Source: Caldilineales bacterium (GTDB lineage: Bacteria; Chloroflexota; Anaerolineae; J102). Taken from it: a DNA stretch of 38,812 nt. This document shows positions 8,507 to 17,181 of the stretch, in pieces. Within the stretch, counting starts at the first letter, position 1. The number at the start of each line of letters is the position of its first letter. Below the pieces are notes generated by a model. It worked only from the letters and a program-made list of their open reading frames with translations. It was not told where the DNA came from and ran no database searches. The position numbers and the translations under genes are program-made. The DNA lies in NCBI GenBank assembly GCA_019695115.1, contig JAIBAP010000007.1, forward strand, positions 112,793 through 151,604, given 5' to 3'.

Positions 8507-11488
8507 ATGACCCTCAACTTTCAAGACATGATCTCCGGCCTGGAGCGCTTCTGGGCCGGCCACGGCTGCCTGATCTGGCAGCCTTATAGCGAAAAAGTGG
8601 GCGCCGGCACCGCCAACCCCGGCACCACCCTGCGCGTCCTCGGCCCCGAACCCTGGAACGTGGGCTATGTCGAGCCTTCGTATCGGCCCGACGACGGCCG
8701 CTTTGCCGAGAACCCCAACCGCATGCAGATGCACACCCAGTACCAGGTCATCCTCAAGCCCGACCCCGGCAACCCGCAGGAACTCTATCTCGACAGCCTG
8801 CGCGCCATCGGCATCGACCTGGACGCCCACGACATCCGCTTCGTGGAAGACAACTGGGAAAGCCCGGCCCTGGGGGCCTGGGGCCTGGGCTGGGAAGTGT
8901 GGCTGGACGGGCTGGAGATCACCCAGTTCACCTATTTCCAGCAGGCGGGCGGCCTCGACCTCGACCCGGTGGCCGTGGAACTGACCTACGGCCTGGAGCG
9001 CATCGCCATGTTCCTCCAGGGCGTGAGGGAAGTGTGGGATCTGGCCTGGGACGCGGGCCACAGCTACGGCGACATCCTCAAGATGCCGGAGATCGAGCAC
9101 TGCGAATACGATTTCAACGTCGCCGATGTCGAACGACTGCGCCTTTTCTATGACCTCTACGAGGCCGAATCGAAGGCCGCCATCGCCCGCGGCCTGGTCA
9201 TCCCCGCCTATGATTACGTGCTCAAGTGCTCGCACACCTTCAACCTGCTGGATACACGCGGGGCCGTGGGCGTGACCGAGCGCGCCAACTACTTCCGCCG
9301 CATGCGCGATATGTCGCGCACGGTGGCCGAGGCCTATGTCGAGCAGCGCCGCCGGCTCGAATTCCCCTTCCTCAAGGAGGGCGCCGCTGCCCCGGCCCTC
9401 GCCATCCCCGCGCCCACGCCGCTCCCGGCCGGCCAGCCGGCTGCCGACCTCCTGCTGGAGATCGGCGTCGAAGAACTGCCGCCCCATGACGTGCGCGACG
9501 CCATCGAACAGCTCCAGGCCATGGTCGCCGCCTCGCTGACCGCGGCGCGCCTGGCCCACGAAGGCGTGTCTGTGACCGGGACGCCGCGCCGCCTGGCCGT
9601 GCAGGTGCGCAGCCTGTCGGCGCAGCAGGCGCCCGAAACCCTGGAATTTCGCGGCCCGCCCGCCGACCGCGGCTTCGACAGCCTGGGCCAGCTCACCCCC
9701 GCCGCCATCGGCTTCGCCCGCAGCCGCGGCCTGGCCGTCGAGCAGTTGCAGACGCGCGAGGAGGGAGGCAAACGCTATCTCTACGCCGTGCAACACGTCG
9801 AGGGCAAACCGGCCTCTCTGCTGTTGCCCGACCTGCTGCGCAACTGGGTGGCGGGGCTGCGGTTCGGCAAATCGATGCGCTGGAACCGCAGCAATGCCAA
9901 CTTCAGCCGGCCCCTGCGCTGGCTGGTCGCGCTCTACGGCGACCAGATCGTGCCCTTCAGCCATGCCGATGTGCTCAGCGGCCGCACCAGCCGGGGTCTG
10001 CGCCCGCAAGCCTCGCCCGCCTTCGCCGTCCCCTCGGCCGGCGGCTACTTCGAGGCCGTGGCCGCGGCCGGGATTGTCCTCGACCGCAGCGCACGCCGGG
10101 CGCAGATCGTCGCCGGGCTGCAAGAGACTGCGGCCCAGGTGGATGGCCGGGTTCTCGCTGACGACGTCCTGCTGGACGAAGTCACCGACCTGGTCGAGCA
10201 GCCCCTGCCCCTGTTGGGCCGCTTCGACCCGGACTTCCTGAGCCTGCCGGCCCCGGTGCTGGTCACGGTGATGAAGAAACACCAGCGTTACTTCCCGGTG
10301 GTGGATGCCGAGGGCAAGCTGCTGCCCTGCTTCATCACCGTCGCCAACGGCGCCGACCGCGACCGCGATCTGGTGACGCGCGGCAACGAGGCCGTGATCC
10401 GCGCCCGCTATGCCGACGCCGCCTATTTCGTCCGCCGCGACCACAAGCGCCCGCTGGAGGATTTCAACCGCGACCTGGCCAAACTCACTTTTCAGGAGCA
10501 GCTTGGCTCGATGCTGGCCAAGGTCTACCGGCTGGAGAAGCTGGTGGGGCCGGTGGCCGCCCGGCTTGGGCTGGACGAGGCCGGGCAGTCGGCCGCCGCC
10601 CGCGCCGCCCTGCTCAGCAAAGCCGATCTGGCGACATCGATGGTGGTGGAGATGACTTCGTTGCAGGGTGTGATGGGCGAGATCTACGCCCTGGATAGCG
10701 GCGAAAGCCCGGAGGTGGCGCGAGCCATCCGCGAGGCCTACATCGTGCGCCCCGAGGCCCCCCTCAGTCCGGCCGGCCTGGCCCTGAACCTGGCCACCCG
10801 CCTGGATAGCCTGGTGGGGCTGTTCGCGGTCGGCCTGGCCCCCAAAGGCGCCAACGACCCCTTCGGCCTCCGCCGCGACGCCCTGGGCATCGTCCAGAAC
10901 CTGATTGCCGCCGGCAAAGCCTTCGACATCAGGGCGGGGCTGGCGGCCGCTGCGGCTCTGCAGCCGGTGAATGTGAGCGAGGCGACCCTGGACGAGGTCG
11001 CCGAGTTTATCACCCGGCGGCTGTACGGCGTTCTGCGCGACGAAGGTTTCGGCCACGAAGCGACGGAGGCGGTGCTGGCCGGCCAGGGCAACGACCCGGC
11101 GCGGGCGCGGCAGGCGGCGGCCGACCTGACGGCGGCGCTCGCCCAGCCCGGCTGGATCGAGACGCTCACGGCCTTTGCCCGCTGCAAGCGCATCGTCCGT
11201 AGCCTGGATACGACCTTTCCCCTGGCCCCCGATGCTGACCCAGAACCGGCCACCCGCGCTCTCTATGCCGCCCTTGCCCAGGCCCAGGCTGCGCTGCAAG
11301 CCCAGCGCGATGTGCCCGCCCTGGTGCGCGTCCTGGCCGATCTGCGCGGCCCCATCGATGCTTTCTTCGCCGCCGTGCTGGTGATGGCCGAAGACCCGGG
11401 CTTGCGAGCGGCGCGGCTGGCGGTGGTGCAGGCCATTGCCGCTCTGCCAGTGGGCATCATCGAGCTATCGGTGCTGCCCGGGTTCTGA
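8507..11488 (+). CDS. glyQS: Glycine--tRNA ligase, alpha-beta fusion
   Basis: 993 residues. It charges tRNA-Gly with glycine in the cytoplasm. Residues 1 to about 295 are the alpha (catalytic class II) chain, beginning [16 protein letters not shown] with the typical WQPY and [14 protein letters not shown] stretches. A short Pro/Ala linker (about 296-312) leads to a complete beta chain ([15 protein letters not shown]...), ending in a DALR-like anticodon-binding region. In most bacteria these are two genes, glyQ and glyS; the fusion is known from several phyla and removes the need for subunit assembly. No T-box leader is visible upstream; 8395-8506 contains CCTTCGCG-type micro-repeats and a possible TAGAAT box at 8421. 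Confidence 0.95.
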   Translation: MTLNFQDMISGLERFWAGHGCLIWQPYSEKVGAGTANPGTTLRVLGPEPWNVGYVEPSYRPDDGRFAENPNRMQMHTQYQVILKPDPGNPQELYLDSLRAIGIDLDAHDIRFVEDNWESPALGAWGLGWEVWLDGLEITQFTYFQQAGGLDLDPVAVELTYGLERIAMFLQGVREVWDLAWDAGHSYGDILKMPEIEHCEYDFNVADVERLRLFYDLYEAESKAAIARGLVIPAYDYVLKCSHTFNLLDTRGAVGVTERANYFRRMRDMSRTVAEAYVEQRRRLEFPFLKEGAAAPALAIPAPTPLPAGQPAADLLLEIGVEELPPHDVRDAIEQLQAMVAASLTAARLAHEGVSVTGTPRRLAVQVRSLSAQQAPETLEFRGPPADRGFDSLGQLTPAAIGFARSRGLAVEQLQTREEGGKRYLYAVQHVEGKPASLLLPDLLRNWVAGLRFGKSMRWNRSNANFSRPLRWLVALYGDQIVPFSHADVLSGRTSRGLRPQASPAFAVPSAGGYFEAVAAAGIVLDRSARRAQIVAGLQETAAQVDGRVLADDVLLDEVTDLVEQPLPLLGRFDPDFLSLPAPVLVTVMKKHQRYFPVVDAEGKLLPCFITVANGADRDRDLVTRGNEAVIRARYADAAYFVRRDHKRPLEDFNRDLAKLTFQEQLGSMLAKVYRLEKLVGPVAARLGLDEAGQSAAARAALLSKADLATSMVVEMTSLQGVMGEIYALDSGESPEVARAIREAYIVRPEAPLSPAGLALNLATRLDSLVGLFAVGLAPKGANDPFGLRRDALGIVQNLIAAGKAFDIRAGLAAAAALQPVNVSEATLDEVAEFITRRLYGVLRDEGFGHEATEAVLAGQGNDPARARQAAADLTAALAQPGWIETLTAFARCKRIVRSLDTTFPLAPDADPEPATRALYAALAQAQAALQAQRDVPALVRVLADLRGPIDAFFAAVLVMAEDPGLRAARLAVVQAIAALPVGIIELSVLPGF

Positions 11489-11639
11489 ACCGATCCTGGA
11501 TCAGCTTTGGATCACGAATGACAGGAATGAACGAAATGGCGCGCATGAATGTTTTGGATACGGCATGGATGGCAACATCTGATGGGCGGATTTTCTGGGA
11601 TGAGCGGATGTCGGCGCGCATGAGAGGTTTGGAGGCTGT
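11489..11639. other. Intergenic micro-repeat stretch
   Basis: No gene. It contains the GATGGGCGGATT...GGGATGAGCGGATG motif, whose complement recurs at 37472-37500 and as the unit of the 37-bp array at the right edge. GGAGG at about 11630 is the ribosome binding site of the next gene. Confidence 0.5.
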
Positions 11640-12065
11640 ATGGATAGCAACAGCACGTTAGCCACCCTGCTCGACCAGTTCGCCGCCGCCGAGTGCAGCT
11701 GGTTCACCAGCGTGCGCGCGGATGGGCGACCGCACAGCGCCCCGGTCTGGCATGTCTGGCATAGGGGCCGGGCCTATGTGGTCACGACCGCGCCGGCGGT
11801 GAAGGCTGCCAACATCCTGGTGCACCCCGCCGTGGTGCTGGCTCTGCCCGACCCCATGAACCCCATCATCCTCGAAGGCCGGGCAGCAGGGGCCAACTCC
11901 GCCCGGCCTGAACTCCGGCCTTTGTTCCTGGCCAAGTACAACTGGGATCTCGATAGCGACCCCGCCTATGATACGGTCATCGCCGTCACGCCCACCAAAC
12001 TGATGGCCTGGGGCAAACACGGCGAGGGCCGCTGGTCGGGGCAGCAGGTGGCGGCGGTCGCCTGA
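11640..12065 (+). CDS. PNPOx-like split-barrel flavoprotein
   Basis: 141 residues of the pyridoxamine 5'-phosphate oxidase-like / F420-dependent split-barrel family. The N-terminal helix is followed by CSWFTSVRADGRPHSAPVWH, the characteristic strand-turn that starts the flavin or F420 pocket, and later VVTTAPAVKAANI and LEGRAA strands. The size is typical. GGAGG lies 6 bases before the ATG. It probably binds FMN, F420 or heme and reduces an unknown substrate. It stands alone, and a decayed membrane-protein fragment on the opposite strand begins right after it. Confidence 0.75.
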   Translation: MDSNSTLATLLDQFAAAECSWFTSVRADGRPHSAPVWHVWHRGRAYVVTTAPAVKAANILVHPAVVLALPDPMNPIILEGRAAGANSARPELRPLFLAKYNWDLDSDPAYDTVIAVTPTKLMAWGKHGEGRWSGQQVAAVA

Positions 12066-12084
12066 CGGGAGGGAGACGCCTGCA

Positions 12085-12271
12085 ACCACACCCTCACCCC
12101 CTCCGGCTGCAACGTTTCCTGGATCGTCCGCTCCAACTCGACGATGACATCTCGGTCTCGTCGCGAGCCGTGCGGGCGAACTGCGCCAGCACCTGTTGGG
12201 CATCGTACTTCTTGCGGAAGAAGCGTCGGTCGATGCCGTTTTGGATGCGGCGGCGCAAGGGGGCGAAGAGA
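12085..12271 (-). pseudogene. Decayed 3' fragment of the membrane-protein family
   Basis: The complement matches the conserved C-terminal part of the membrane proteins at 12774, 24578 and 26578: [20 protein letters not shown], then after a frameshift [20 protein letters not shown]. The N-terminal membrane part and the normal stop are missing. At about 12271 the homology stops inside LFAPLRR and plus-strand BrnT sequence begins, so the fragment has replaced the front of the toxin gene. Confidence 0.75.
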
Positions 12272-12475
12272 GCGCAGGTCTTCTTCGGGAGGCCCCACTT
12301 CCGTTTTCACGAAAAGGGTCGCGTCGAAGGGCAAGACATGTATACAGCATTAGGACAGACCGATACCGGCCGTTTCCTGATCGTCTTTTTCATCTTCAAG
12401 CCGCATCGTCGGGCGCTTATCATCAGCGCCAGAGATATGGATGCGAGCGAGCGCAGGCGCTATGAACGAAAGTAA
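12272..12475 (+). pseudogene. brnT: BrnT toxin, N-terminal truncation
   Basis: The frame reads [14 protein letters not shown]...YTALGQTDTGRFLIVFF...ALIISARDMDASERRRYERK, the second two thirds of a BrnT RelE-fold RNase toxin. The first 25-35 residues expected in the family (the WDEAKA...KHG part) are missing; the fragment of the membrane-protein gene takes their place. The open frame continues back to 12170 through that unrelated sequence. The stop overlaps the start of the BrnA antitoxin by 14 bases, the usual brnT-brnA arrangement. The toxin is probably inactive. Confidence 0.7.
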
Positions 12476-12731
12476 CTACAAGATGGAGCCAATTCCAACG
12501 GACTTCAGCGACTTGAAAGAGGCAGCCAGTTTCTGGGACAGGCATAGCCTCGCCGATTATTGGGAAGAAACCCAAGAAGTCGAAATCGAGGTGCGCGCTG
12601 CCAGACGGCAGTGGGTTCCATTGGCCTTGCATGTGGCCAGCAAAGCATCCGAGCGTGCACGACGAGAGGGTGTTTCGGTCGAGACGCTGGTCAATCTTTG
12701 GGTGGCCGAACGTCTTGAAATAGTCGCTTAA
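12462..12731 (+). CDS. brnA: BrnA/CopG-family antitoxin
   Basis: 89 residues from the ATG at 12462 (MNESNYKMEPIP); an in-frame ATG at 12441 is less likely because 12462 gives the normal overlap with brnT. PTDFSDLKEAASFWDRHSLA and DYWEET are the hallmark of CopG_antitoxin proteins. The C-terminal part (SKASERARREGVSVETLVNL) forms a ribbon-helix-helix DNA-binding fold. It would neutralise BrnT and repress the operon. Since the adjacent toxin is truncated, it is now an orphan antitoxin, perhaps kept as an anti-toxin or as a regulator elsewhere. Confidence 0.8.
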   Translation: MNESNYKMEPIPTDFSDLKEAASFWDRHSLADYWEETQEVEIEVRAARRQWVPLALHVASKASERARREGVSVETLVNLWVAERLEIVA

Positions 12732-12736
12732 TGAGG

Positions 12737-12770
12737 AGAGATGCCAACTTTTAGAAAAGTTGGCATCTCT
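12737..12770. repeat. Palindrome family III, copy 1
   Basis: Perfect 16-bp arms AGAGATGCCAACTTTT with a 2-base loop, between the convergent brnA and membrane-protein genes. It could form a strong hairpin in transcripts from both sides. Confidence 0.85.
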
Positions 12771-12773
12771 GGA

Positions 12774-14039
12774 TCACTCCTTCCGCAACCACACCCTCAC
12801 CCCCTCCGGCTGCAAGGTCTCCTGGATCGTCCGCTCCAACTCGGCCAGCAGCGCATTCATGTCGGTCTCGTCGCGGGCCGTGCGGGCGAACTGCGCCACC
12901 ACCTGCCGGGCGTCGTACTTCTGGCGGTAGAAGCGGCGGTCGATGCCGTCCTGGATGCGGCGGCGCAAGGGGGCAAAGAGGGCGGCGATGAGCAGGGTGG
13001 AGACGACGAGGATGAGCGGCGATTGCTGGCCGGTGAGGGAAGAGAACAGCCGCTGGAGGAGGAAGACGCTGCTAAAATAGATGATGGTGAGCAGGGCGGT
13101 GACGGCGGTGTATTGCAGCGTCTTGCGGATGAGGATGTCGATGTCGTACATGCGATACCTGAGCACGGATACGCCAACGGCGAGTGGGTAGCCGGCCCAC
13201 AACAGCACCAGCAGCGCCATGTACAGCCCGCCGTCCCACAACAGGGCGATGCCGGGGCCCAAAAACTGGATGCTCAGCTCGAACAGCATGTAAACCGTGC
13301 CGATGGTGACGATATAGAAAGCGAAGACCTTGGTCTGCTGTCGCATCTGGCCGTGCGAGCGTCGCCAACGGTCGAACAGGGAGAACTGAGCAATGAGGAC
13401 GCCCACCAGCACCGGAATCGAGATGAGCCTTTGCACCAGGATCGTCAGCCCGGGGGAGGGCTGAAAGGGCAGGCCGAAGGGATTGTCCACAGCCTTATCG
13501 ATCTGCATCGCCTGATAAAAGTAGAGCTGTCCCGGCCAGAAGGCGATCAGCAGGACGCCGACGGTCGTCAGGCTATAGACTACCAGGGCGAAGCGGCGCC
13601 ATCCGGCCGAGAGAAAGCGCCCGTTGGGAAACCACAGCGGCAGCAGCATAAATTCAAGCGTGACGGTCAACAAGCCAAAGCCACTGAGCCAGCCCAGATA
13701 GGGCGCGACAGGCAGCGTGATCAGCCCCCTCGCCTCGCATTGCAGAAGCTCAGTCCAACCGATCGCGGTCGCCATCGGCGCCACGGCAATGGCGCCGCAC
13801 AACCAGCCGATGCGATTATGCGGCTGGCGGGGGACGATCAGCCCGCACAGCACCCCAAAGGCAAGGGAGGAAAAGGCGGCCGGCAACCAGCCCAAGTTGC
13901 CGGGGACGCTCAGGATGGCCGGCGCGCAGACGGTAGCCTGAGCCAGCAACTGCGGCAGCATCAGGGCAAAGGCGATGACCAGCGGCAGCCAGGCCAGCCA
14001 ACGCAGCCAACGAGGAGCAGGGTGAGTGTCATTAGTCAT
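12774..14039 (-). CDS. Multi-pass membrane protein (sensor-like), copy A
   Basis: 421 residues with about ten hydrophobic segments. The C-terminal constant part starts near VLRYRMYDIDILIRKTLQYT, continues through [15 protein letters not shown], and ends in a soluble tail [20 protein letters not shown]. In many Chloroflexota and actinobacteria this core precedes a histidine kinase domain; here the protein ends before any kinase, so it is a stand-alone sensor-like protein. The start is 14039: TAGACT lies 6 bases upstream, giving a leaderless mRNA, and a triple heptamer site lies just above. It is divergent from the Fic gene and convergent with brnA across palindrome III. Its N-terminal half is unlike the other copies. 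Function unknown. Confidence 0.8.
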   Translation of the reverse strand: MTNDTHPAPRWLRWLAWLPLVIAFALMLPQLLAQATVCAPAILSVPGNLGWLPAAFSSLAFGVLCGLIVPRQPHNRIGWLCGAIAVAPMATAIGWTELLQCEARGLITLPVAPYLGWLSGFGLLTVTLEFMLLPLWFPNGRFLSAGWRRFALVVYSLTTVGVLLIAFWPGQLYFYQAMQIDKAVDNPFGLPFQPSPGLTILVQRLISIPVLVGVLIAQFSLFDRWRRSHGQMRQQTKVFAFYIVTIGTVYMLFELSIQFLGPGIALLWDGGLYMALLVLLWAGYPLAVGVSVLRYRMYDIDILIRKTLQYTAVTALLTIIYFSSVFLLQRLFSSLTGQQSPLILVVSTLLIAALFAPLRRRIQDGIDRRFYRQKYDARQVVAQFARTARDETDMNALLAELERTIQETLQPEGVRVWLRKE

Positions 14040-14045
14040 GGTCTG

Positions 14046-14090
14046 AGTCTACGCGGTAATCGTCCCGAGATCGTTACGAAAAGCGTTACG
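14046..14090 (-). promoter_or_regulatory. Triple-heptamer operator/promoter, site 1
   Basis: On the plus strand: CGTCCCG (14061-14067), CGTTACG (14072-14078), CGTTACG (14084-14090). Read toward the membrane-protein gene, the innermost heptamer is followed by 9 bases and a -10 box TAGACT (14051-14046), then 6 bases to the ATG at 14039. Direct heptamers at 11-12 bp spacing ending 8-9 bp before a -10 box is the geometry known for SARP regulators. Confidence 0.6.
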
Positions 14091-14122
14091 AAGGCAGCAA
14101 CGCACGATCATGGTTTGATTTG

Positions 14123-14169
14123 TTGCGCCAGTAGGCTATCGGATATATCATTCTGTGCGCTATCCGATA
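14123..14169 (+). promoter_or_regulatory. Fic promoter with overlapping inverted repeat
   Basis: TTGCGC (14123-14128), 17 bases, TATCAT (14146-14151). Arms TATCGGATA (14137-14145) and TATCCGATA (14161-14169) overlap the spacer and the start region. A protein bound there would block the promoter. The C-terminal helix-turn-helix of the Fic protein is a candidate autorepressor. Confidence 0.55.
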
Positions 14170-14186
14170 CCGATAGGAGGCTGATC

Positions 14187-15119
14187 ATGATCGAACGACG
14201 TCTGTTAGCCCGCCTGGATCAGAAAAGGGCGCAACTCGATGCCCTGCGGCCCTTGCCTGCCGCTGCTGTTGGCCGCCTGCAAGAGCAACTGATGGTGGCG
14301 TGGATCTATCACTCCAACGCCATCGAAGGCAGCACGCTGACCCTGCGCGAGACACAGTTGATCCTGGAAACGGGTCTGACCATCGGCGGCAAGACCTTGC
14401 GTGAGCATTTCGAGGTGATCAACCACCGAGAAGCAATCGGCTATGTGGAGACACTGGCGATGGGGGATGAGCCGATCACGGCCTTCCATGTCCGCCAGAT
14501 TCACAGGCTGGTTCTCACTCGCATCGATGACGCCAACGCCGGCCAGTATCGCTCCTTGCCGGTGCGCATCGGTGGGGCGCGCCACCAGCCGCCTGAGGCC
14601 TGGGAACTGCCGCCTCTGATGGCCGGTTGGAGCGAGTGGTTGTACAACGAAGCGGCGGCTTTGCATCCCGTCGAACGGGCGGCGCTGGCGCACCATCGTC
14701 TGGCCGCCATCCATCCGTTCATCGATGGCAACGGCCGCACCGCCCGGCTGGTGATGAATCTGCTGTTGGTGCGGGACGGCTTTCCTCCGACCATCATTTT
14801 GCGTGAAAACCGGGCGCAGTACTATCGCGTGCTGGCCGAAGCCGATCGGGGTCGGGAAGCGCCCGTGGTCGATTTCGTGGGCCGGGCGGTGGAACGGGGC
14901 CTGAGCAGCTATTTGGAAGCCTGCACGCCGCGCCGCGCTCCGCTGGAGCCGTCCGAGCAGTGGCTTCCGTTGCGTCAGGCTGCCGAGGGAACGCCCTACA
15001 GCCAGGAATACCTGAGCTTGTTGGCGCGCACCGGCCGGCTGGAGGCGGTGAAGCGGGGCAAAGTGTGGTTTACGACGCCTGCGGCGGTCGAAGTCTATCG
15101 GCGGTCGGTGGCTGCTTAG
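14187..15119 (+). CDS. Fic-family AMP-transferase with C-terminal HTH
   Basis: 310 residues. AGGAGG lies 6 bases before the ATG at 14187. The active-site motif HPFIDGNGRTAR starts near residue 175. It should transfer AMP (or another NMP) from a nucleotide to a target hydroxyl. An N-terminal inhibitory motif SNAIEG (about residues 43-48, S/T-x-x-x-E-G) marks a class II, self-inhibited Fic. The last ~55 residues (PLRQAAEGTPYSQEYLSLLA...KVWFTTPAAVEVY) look like a MerR/excisionase-type helix-turn-helix that may bind the inverted repeat in its own promoter. It is divergent from membrane protein A and convergent with the serine hydrolase across palindrome III. The target is unknown. Confidence 0.85.
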   Translation: MIERRLLARLDQKRAQLDALRPLPAAAVGRLQEQLMVAWIYHSNAIEGSTLTLRETQLILETGLTIGGKTLREHFEVINHREAIGYVETLAMGDEPITAFHVRQIHRLVLTRIDDANAGQYRSLPVRIGGARHQPPEAWELPPLMAGWSEWLYNEAAALHPVERAALAHHRLAAIHPFIDGNGRTARLVMNLLLVRDGFPPTIILRENRAQYYRVLAEADRGREAPVVDFVGRAVERGLSSYLEACTPRRAPLEPSEQWLPLRQAAEGTPYSQEYLSLLARTGRLEAVKRGKVWFTTPAAVEVYRRSVAA

Positions 15120-15151
15120 CCAGCCCTGATTAGCAACGAAGGGATCAGGCG

Positions 15152-15184
15152 AGAGATGCCAACTTTGCGAAAGTTGGCATCTCT
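15152..15184. repeat. Palindrome family III, copy 2
   Basis: 15-bp perfect arms AGAGATGCCAACTTT with loop GCG, between the convergent fic and serine-hydrolase genes. Confidence 0.85.
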
Positions 15185-15204
15185 GCGCCTTCCGCAACGG
15201 CTTC

Positions 15205-17118
15205 TCACCAGTTGAAACCAAGCAGGTTCCAGTAGTTCAGCCAGGGGATGAAGAGCAGGGCGGCGAGTGTGAACGAGCCGAGAAGCGCCAACCCCCGTCC
15301 GGAAAAAGCGCGACGCCGCCAGCCGGCCAGTCCCAGCGCCAGCAGGACGACGGTCAGCGCGATGGTGAGCAAGGGAAGGACGAACAGGGCCGCCAACCAG
15401 ACGGGCATGCCGATGGCGAAGTCGATGTTGGAGATGCCGAGGACGACCGACTGCAAGAGGAGGAAGAAGGTAACGAGGAAGACGAAGTTCAGGGCCGCGA
15501 TCGCGGTCAGGAGCCACAGGCCGCGGCGAGCCAGCCGGTGGGCGGGCGGGCGGCGCAGGCCGATGATCAATCCGGCGACGGCGCTGCCCAGGAAAAAGGC
15601 CACGAAGGCGACCAGCATGAGCATGTGCACGCGGCCGGTGTCGTACCAGGCCACCTTCTCGGTAGCCCAGTCGCCCACGGCCAATCCCGCCGGTTGGCCC
15701 TGGGCATCCTGAAGAAACACATAATCGAACTCGCCGTCGCTCTTGCGATAGTGCCGCGGCGCCATCTCCAGCAATTCGTGAGTCGTCTCTGTGTCCGGCG
15801 CAAACTGCACCATGAGCCTACCATCCTCCAGGGCCGAGACGCGGGGATAATCGGGCCAGGGCAGGCGCAGGAGCTTGGCGATGGTGAGGCGCGAGTAGGT
15901 CGTTTGCCGGTAGACGCCGGCCAGAGCCTGGCCGCGTTCGGCTGCGCCGGCGGCGGTCGGGGGCAGGTCGGCCTGGTAGGGGAAAGTGCGCTCCAGCATT
16001 TCCCGCTGTATGGCGTCGGCCATGCCAAAATCATCGTCCAGGTTGTAGGCCAGGAAGAAGCCGAGGTCGTGGTCGGGCGCCAGGAAGATGCGGCTGAGCG
16101 CGCCGGGTGCGCCGCCATCCTTGGCGACGGCGTCGATATTCGGCCAGGAGATGTCGTGCCAGCCGTAGGCCAGCCCAGGCTGGCCATCTCGATAGGTGAA
16201 GTGCGTTTCGAGCAGCGCCCGTAATGATTCCGCTTGAAGGATCGGGGCGCCGTCGCCCAACATGGCCTGGATGAAGCGGGCCATGTCCGCCGCAGTGGAG
16301 GTGAGCGAACGCGAGGGCGGGTCTTGCCAGAAGGGAAGCTCGACCGGCTGGTGGCTCTGGCCGTCGAACTCGTAGCCCGCGACCAGCCCATCGGCCTGAG
16401 GCGGCGGCTGGAGGAAGCTGCTGTGGGCCATGCCCAGCGGCTGGAAGATGTAGCGGTCGGTGTATTCGGCGAAGGGGATGCCGCTGACGTCTTCGACCAT
16501 CTGGCCGGCAAGGTCGAAGGCGGCGTTGCTGTACAGGTAATGTTGGCCGGGCGGGAAGGCGCGGCGGGGCGGGTGTTGGTTCAGAAACGGGGCGTTGCCG
16601 ATCAGGTCAGCGGGCGTGGCCGCCTCCGCGCCGATGTCGTCCAGGTCCCAGTCGAGACCAGCGCTGTGGGTGAGCAGTTGGTCGGCGGTGATCGGCTGTC
16701 CGAATGCCTCCGGCAGTTGGTAGCTGCGCAGATATGCGTTGGCGTCGGCGTGCAGATCGATCTGGCCTTTCTCAGCCAACTGCATGACGGCTGCGGCCGT
16801 GACCGATTTGGATAGCGACATGACCCGCCACAGGCTGCGCTCGACCTCCACGGGCGTTTGCTGCTCCAGGTCGGCCAGTCCATAGCCGCGGGCATAGGCG
16901 ACCTGGCCATCCTGAACCAGCAGGAAGACGGCGCCGGGGATGTGCGCCTCTGCCATCTGCTGCCCGATCAGTGGCTCCAGCCAGACGGCAAGTTCGGCGG
17001 GGTCGATGGGGCCGGCAGCGGCGGATGCTCGCGCCAGCGAGGACCGTCCGGCTGTGGCGAGGAGAAATCCGATGATGATGAATAAGGCGGCGGTGCGTAG
17101 GAGCGTGTTCTTGAACAT
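15205..17118 (-). CDS. Membrane-anchored serine hydrolase (class C beta-lactamase fold)
   Basis: 637 residues. A signal/anchor segment (MFKNTLLRTAALFIIIGFLL) precedes a penicillin-binding/beta-lactamase class C-like domain: SLSK at residues 101-104 (nucleophile Ser and Lys), YSN at 196-198, and KDG at 333-335 where most relatives have HTG. After a linker domain (about 390-480) the C-terminus has about five membrane helices. The catalytic domain should face outside the membrane. The family includes D-aminopeptidases, esterases and beta-lactam-interacting proteins; the substrate here is unknown. The ATG at 17118 has no clear ribosome binding site. A palindrome III copy lies just upstream and another just beyond its stop. 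Confidence 0.8.
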   Translation of the reverse strand: MFKNTLLRTAALFIIIGFLLATAGRSSLARASAAAGPIDPAELAVWLEPLIGQQMAEAHIPGAVFLLVQDGQVAYARGYGLADLEQQTPVEVERSLWRVMSLSKSVTAAAVMQLAEKGQIDLHADANAYLRSYQLPEAFGQPITADQLLTHSAGLDWDLDDIGAEAATPADLIGNAPFLNQHPPRRAFPPGQHYLYSNAAFDLAGQMVEDVSGIPFAEYTDRYIFQPLGMAHSSFLQPPPQADGLVAGYEFDGQSHQPVELPFWQDPPSRSLTSTAADMARFIQAMLGDGAPILQAESLRALLETHFTYRDGQPGLAYGWHDISWPNIDAVAKDGGAPGALSRIFLAPDHDLGFFLAYNLDDDFGMADAIQREMLERTFPYQADLPPTAAGAAERGQALAGVYRQTTYSRLTIAKLLRLPWPDYPRVSALEDGRLMVQFAPDTETTHELLEMAPRHYRKSDGEFDYVFLQDAQGQPAGLAVGDWATEKVAWYDTGRVHMLMLVAFVAFFLGSAVAGLIIGLRRPPAHRLARRGLWLLTAIAALNFVFLVTFFLLLQSVVLGISNIDFAIGMPVWLAALFVLPLLTIALTVVLLALGLAGWRRRAFSGRGLALLGSFTLAALLFIPWLNYWNLLGFNW

Positions 17119-17138
17119 GGCTGGCTTTCATCCGTAGG

Positions 17139-17175
17139 TGAGAGATGCCAACTTTCGCAAAGTTGGCATCTCTCA
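17139..17175. repeat. Palindrome family III, copy 3
   Basis: 17-bp perfect arms TGAGAGATGCCAACTTT with loop CGC. It lies between two genes pointing the same way (cytochrome c upstream, serine hydrolase downstream), so here it is not a convergent terminator. Confidence 0.85.
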
Positions 17176-17181
17176 CTTCTA

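Noticed and set aside
12741-14186. N-terminal extension of the Fic protein
   Set aside because: The frame is open but is the antisense of membrane protein A; a promoter, AGGAGG and ATG at 14187 mark the true start.
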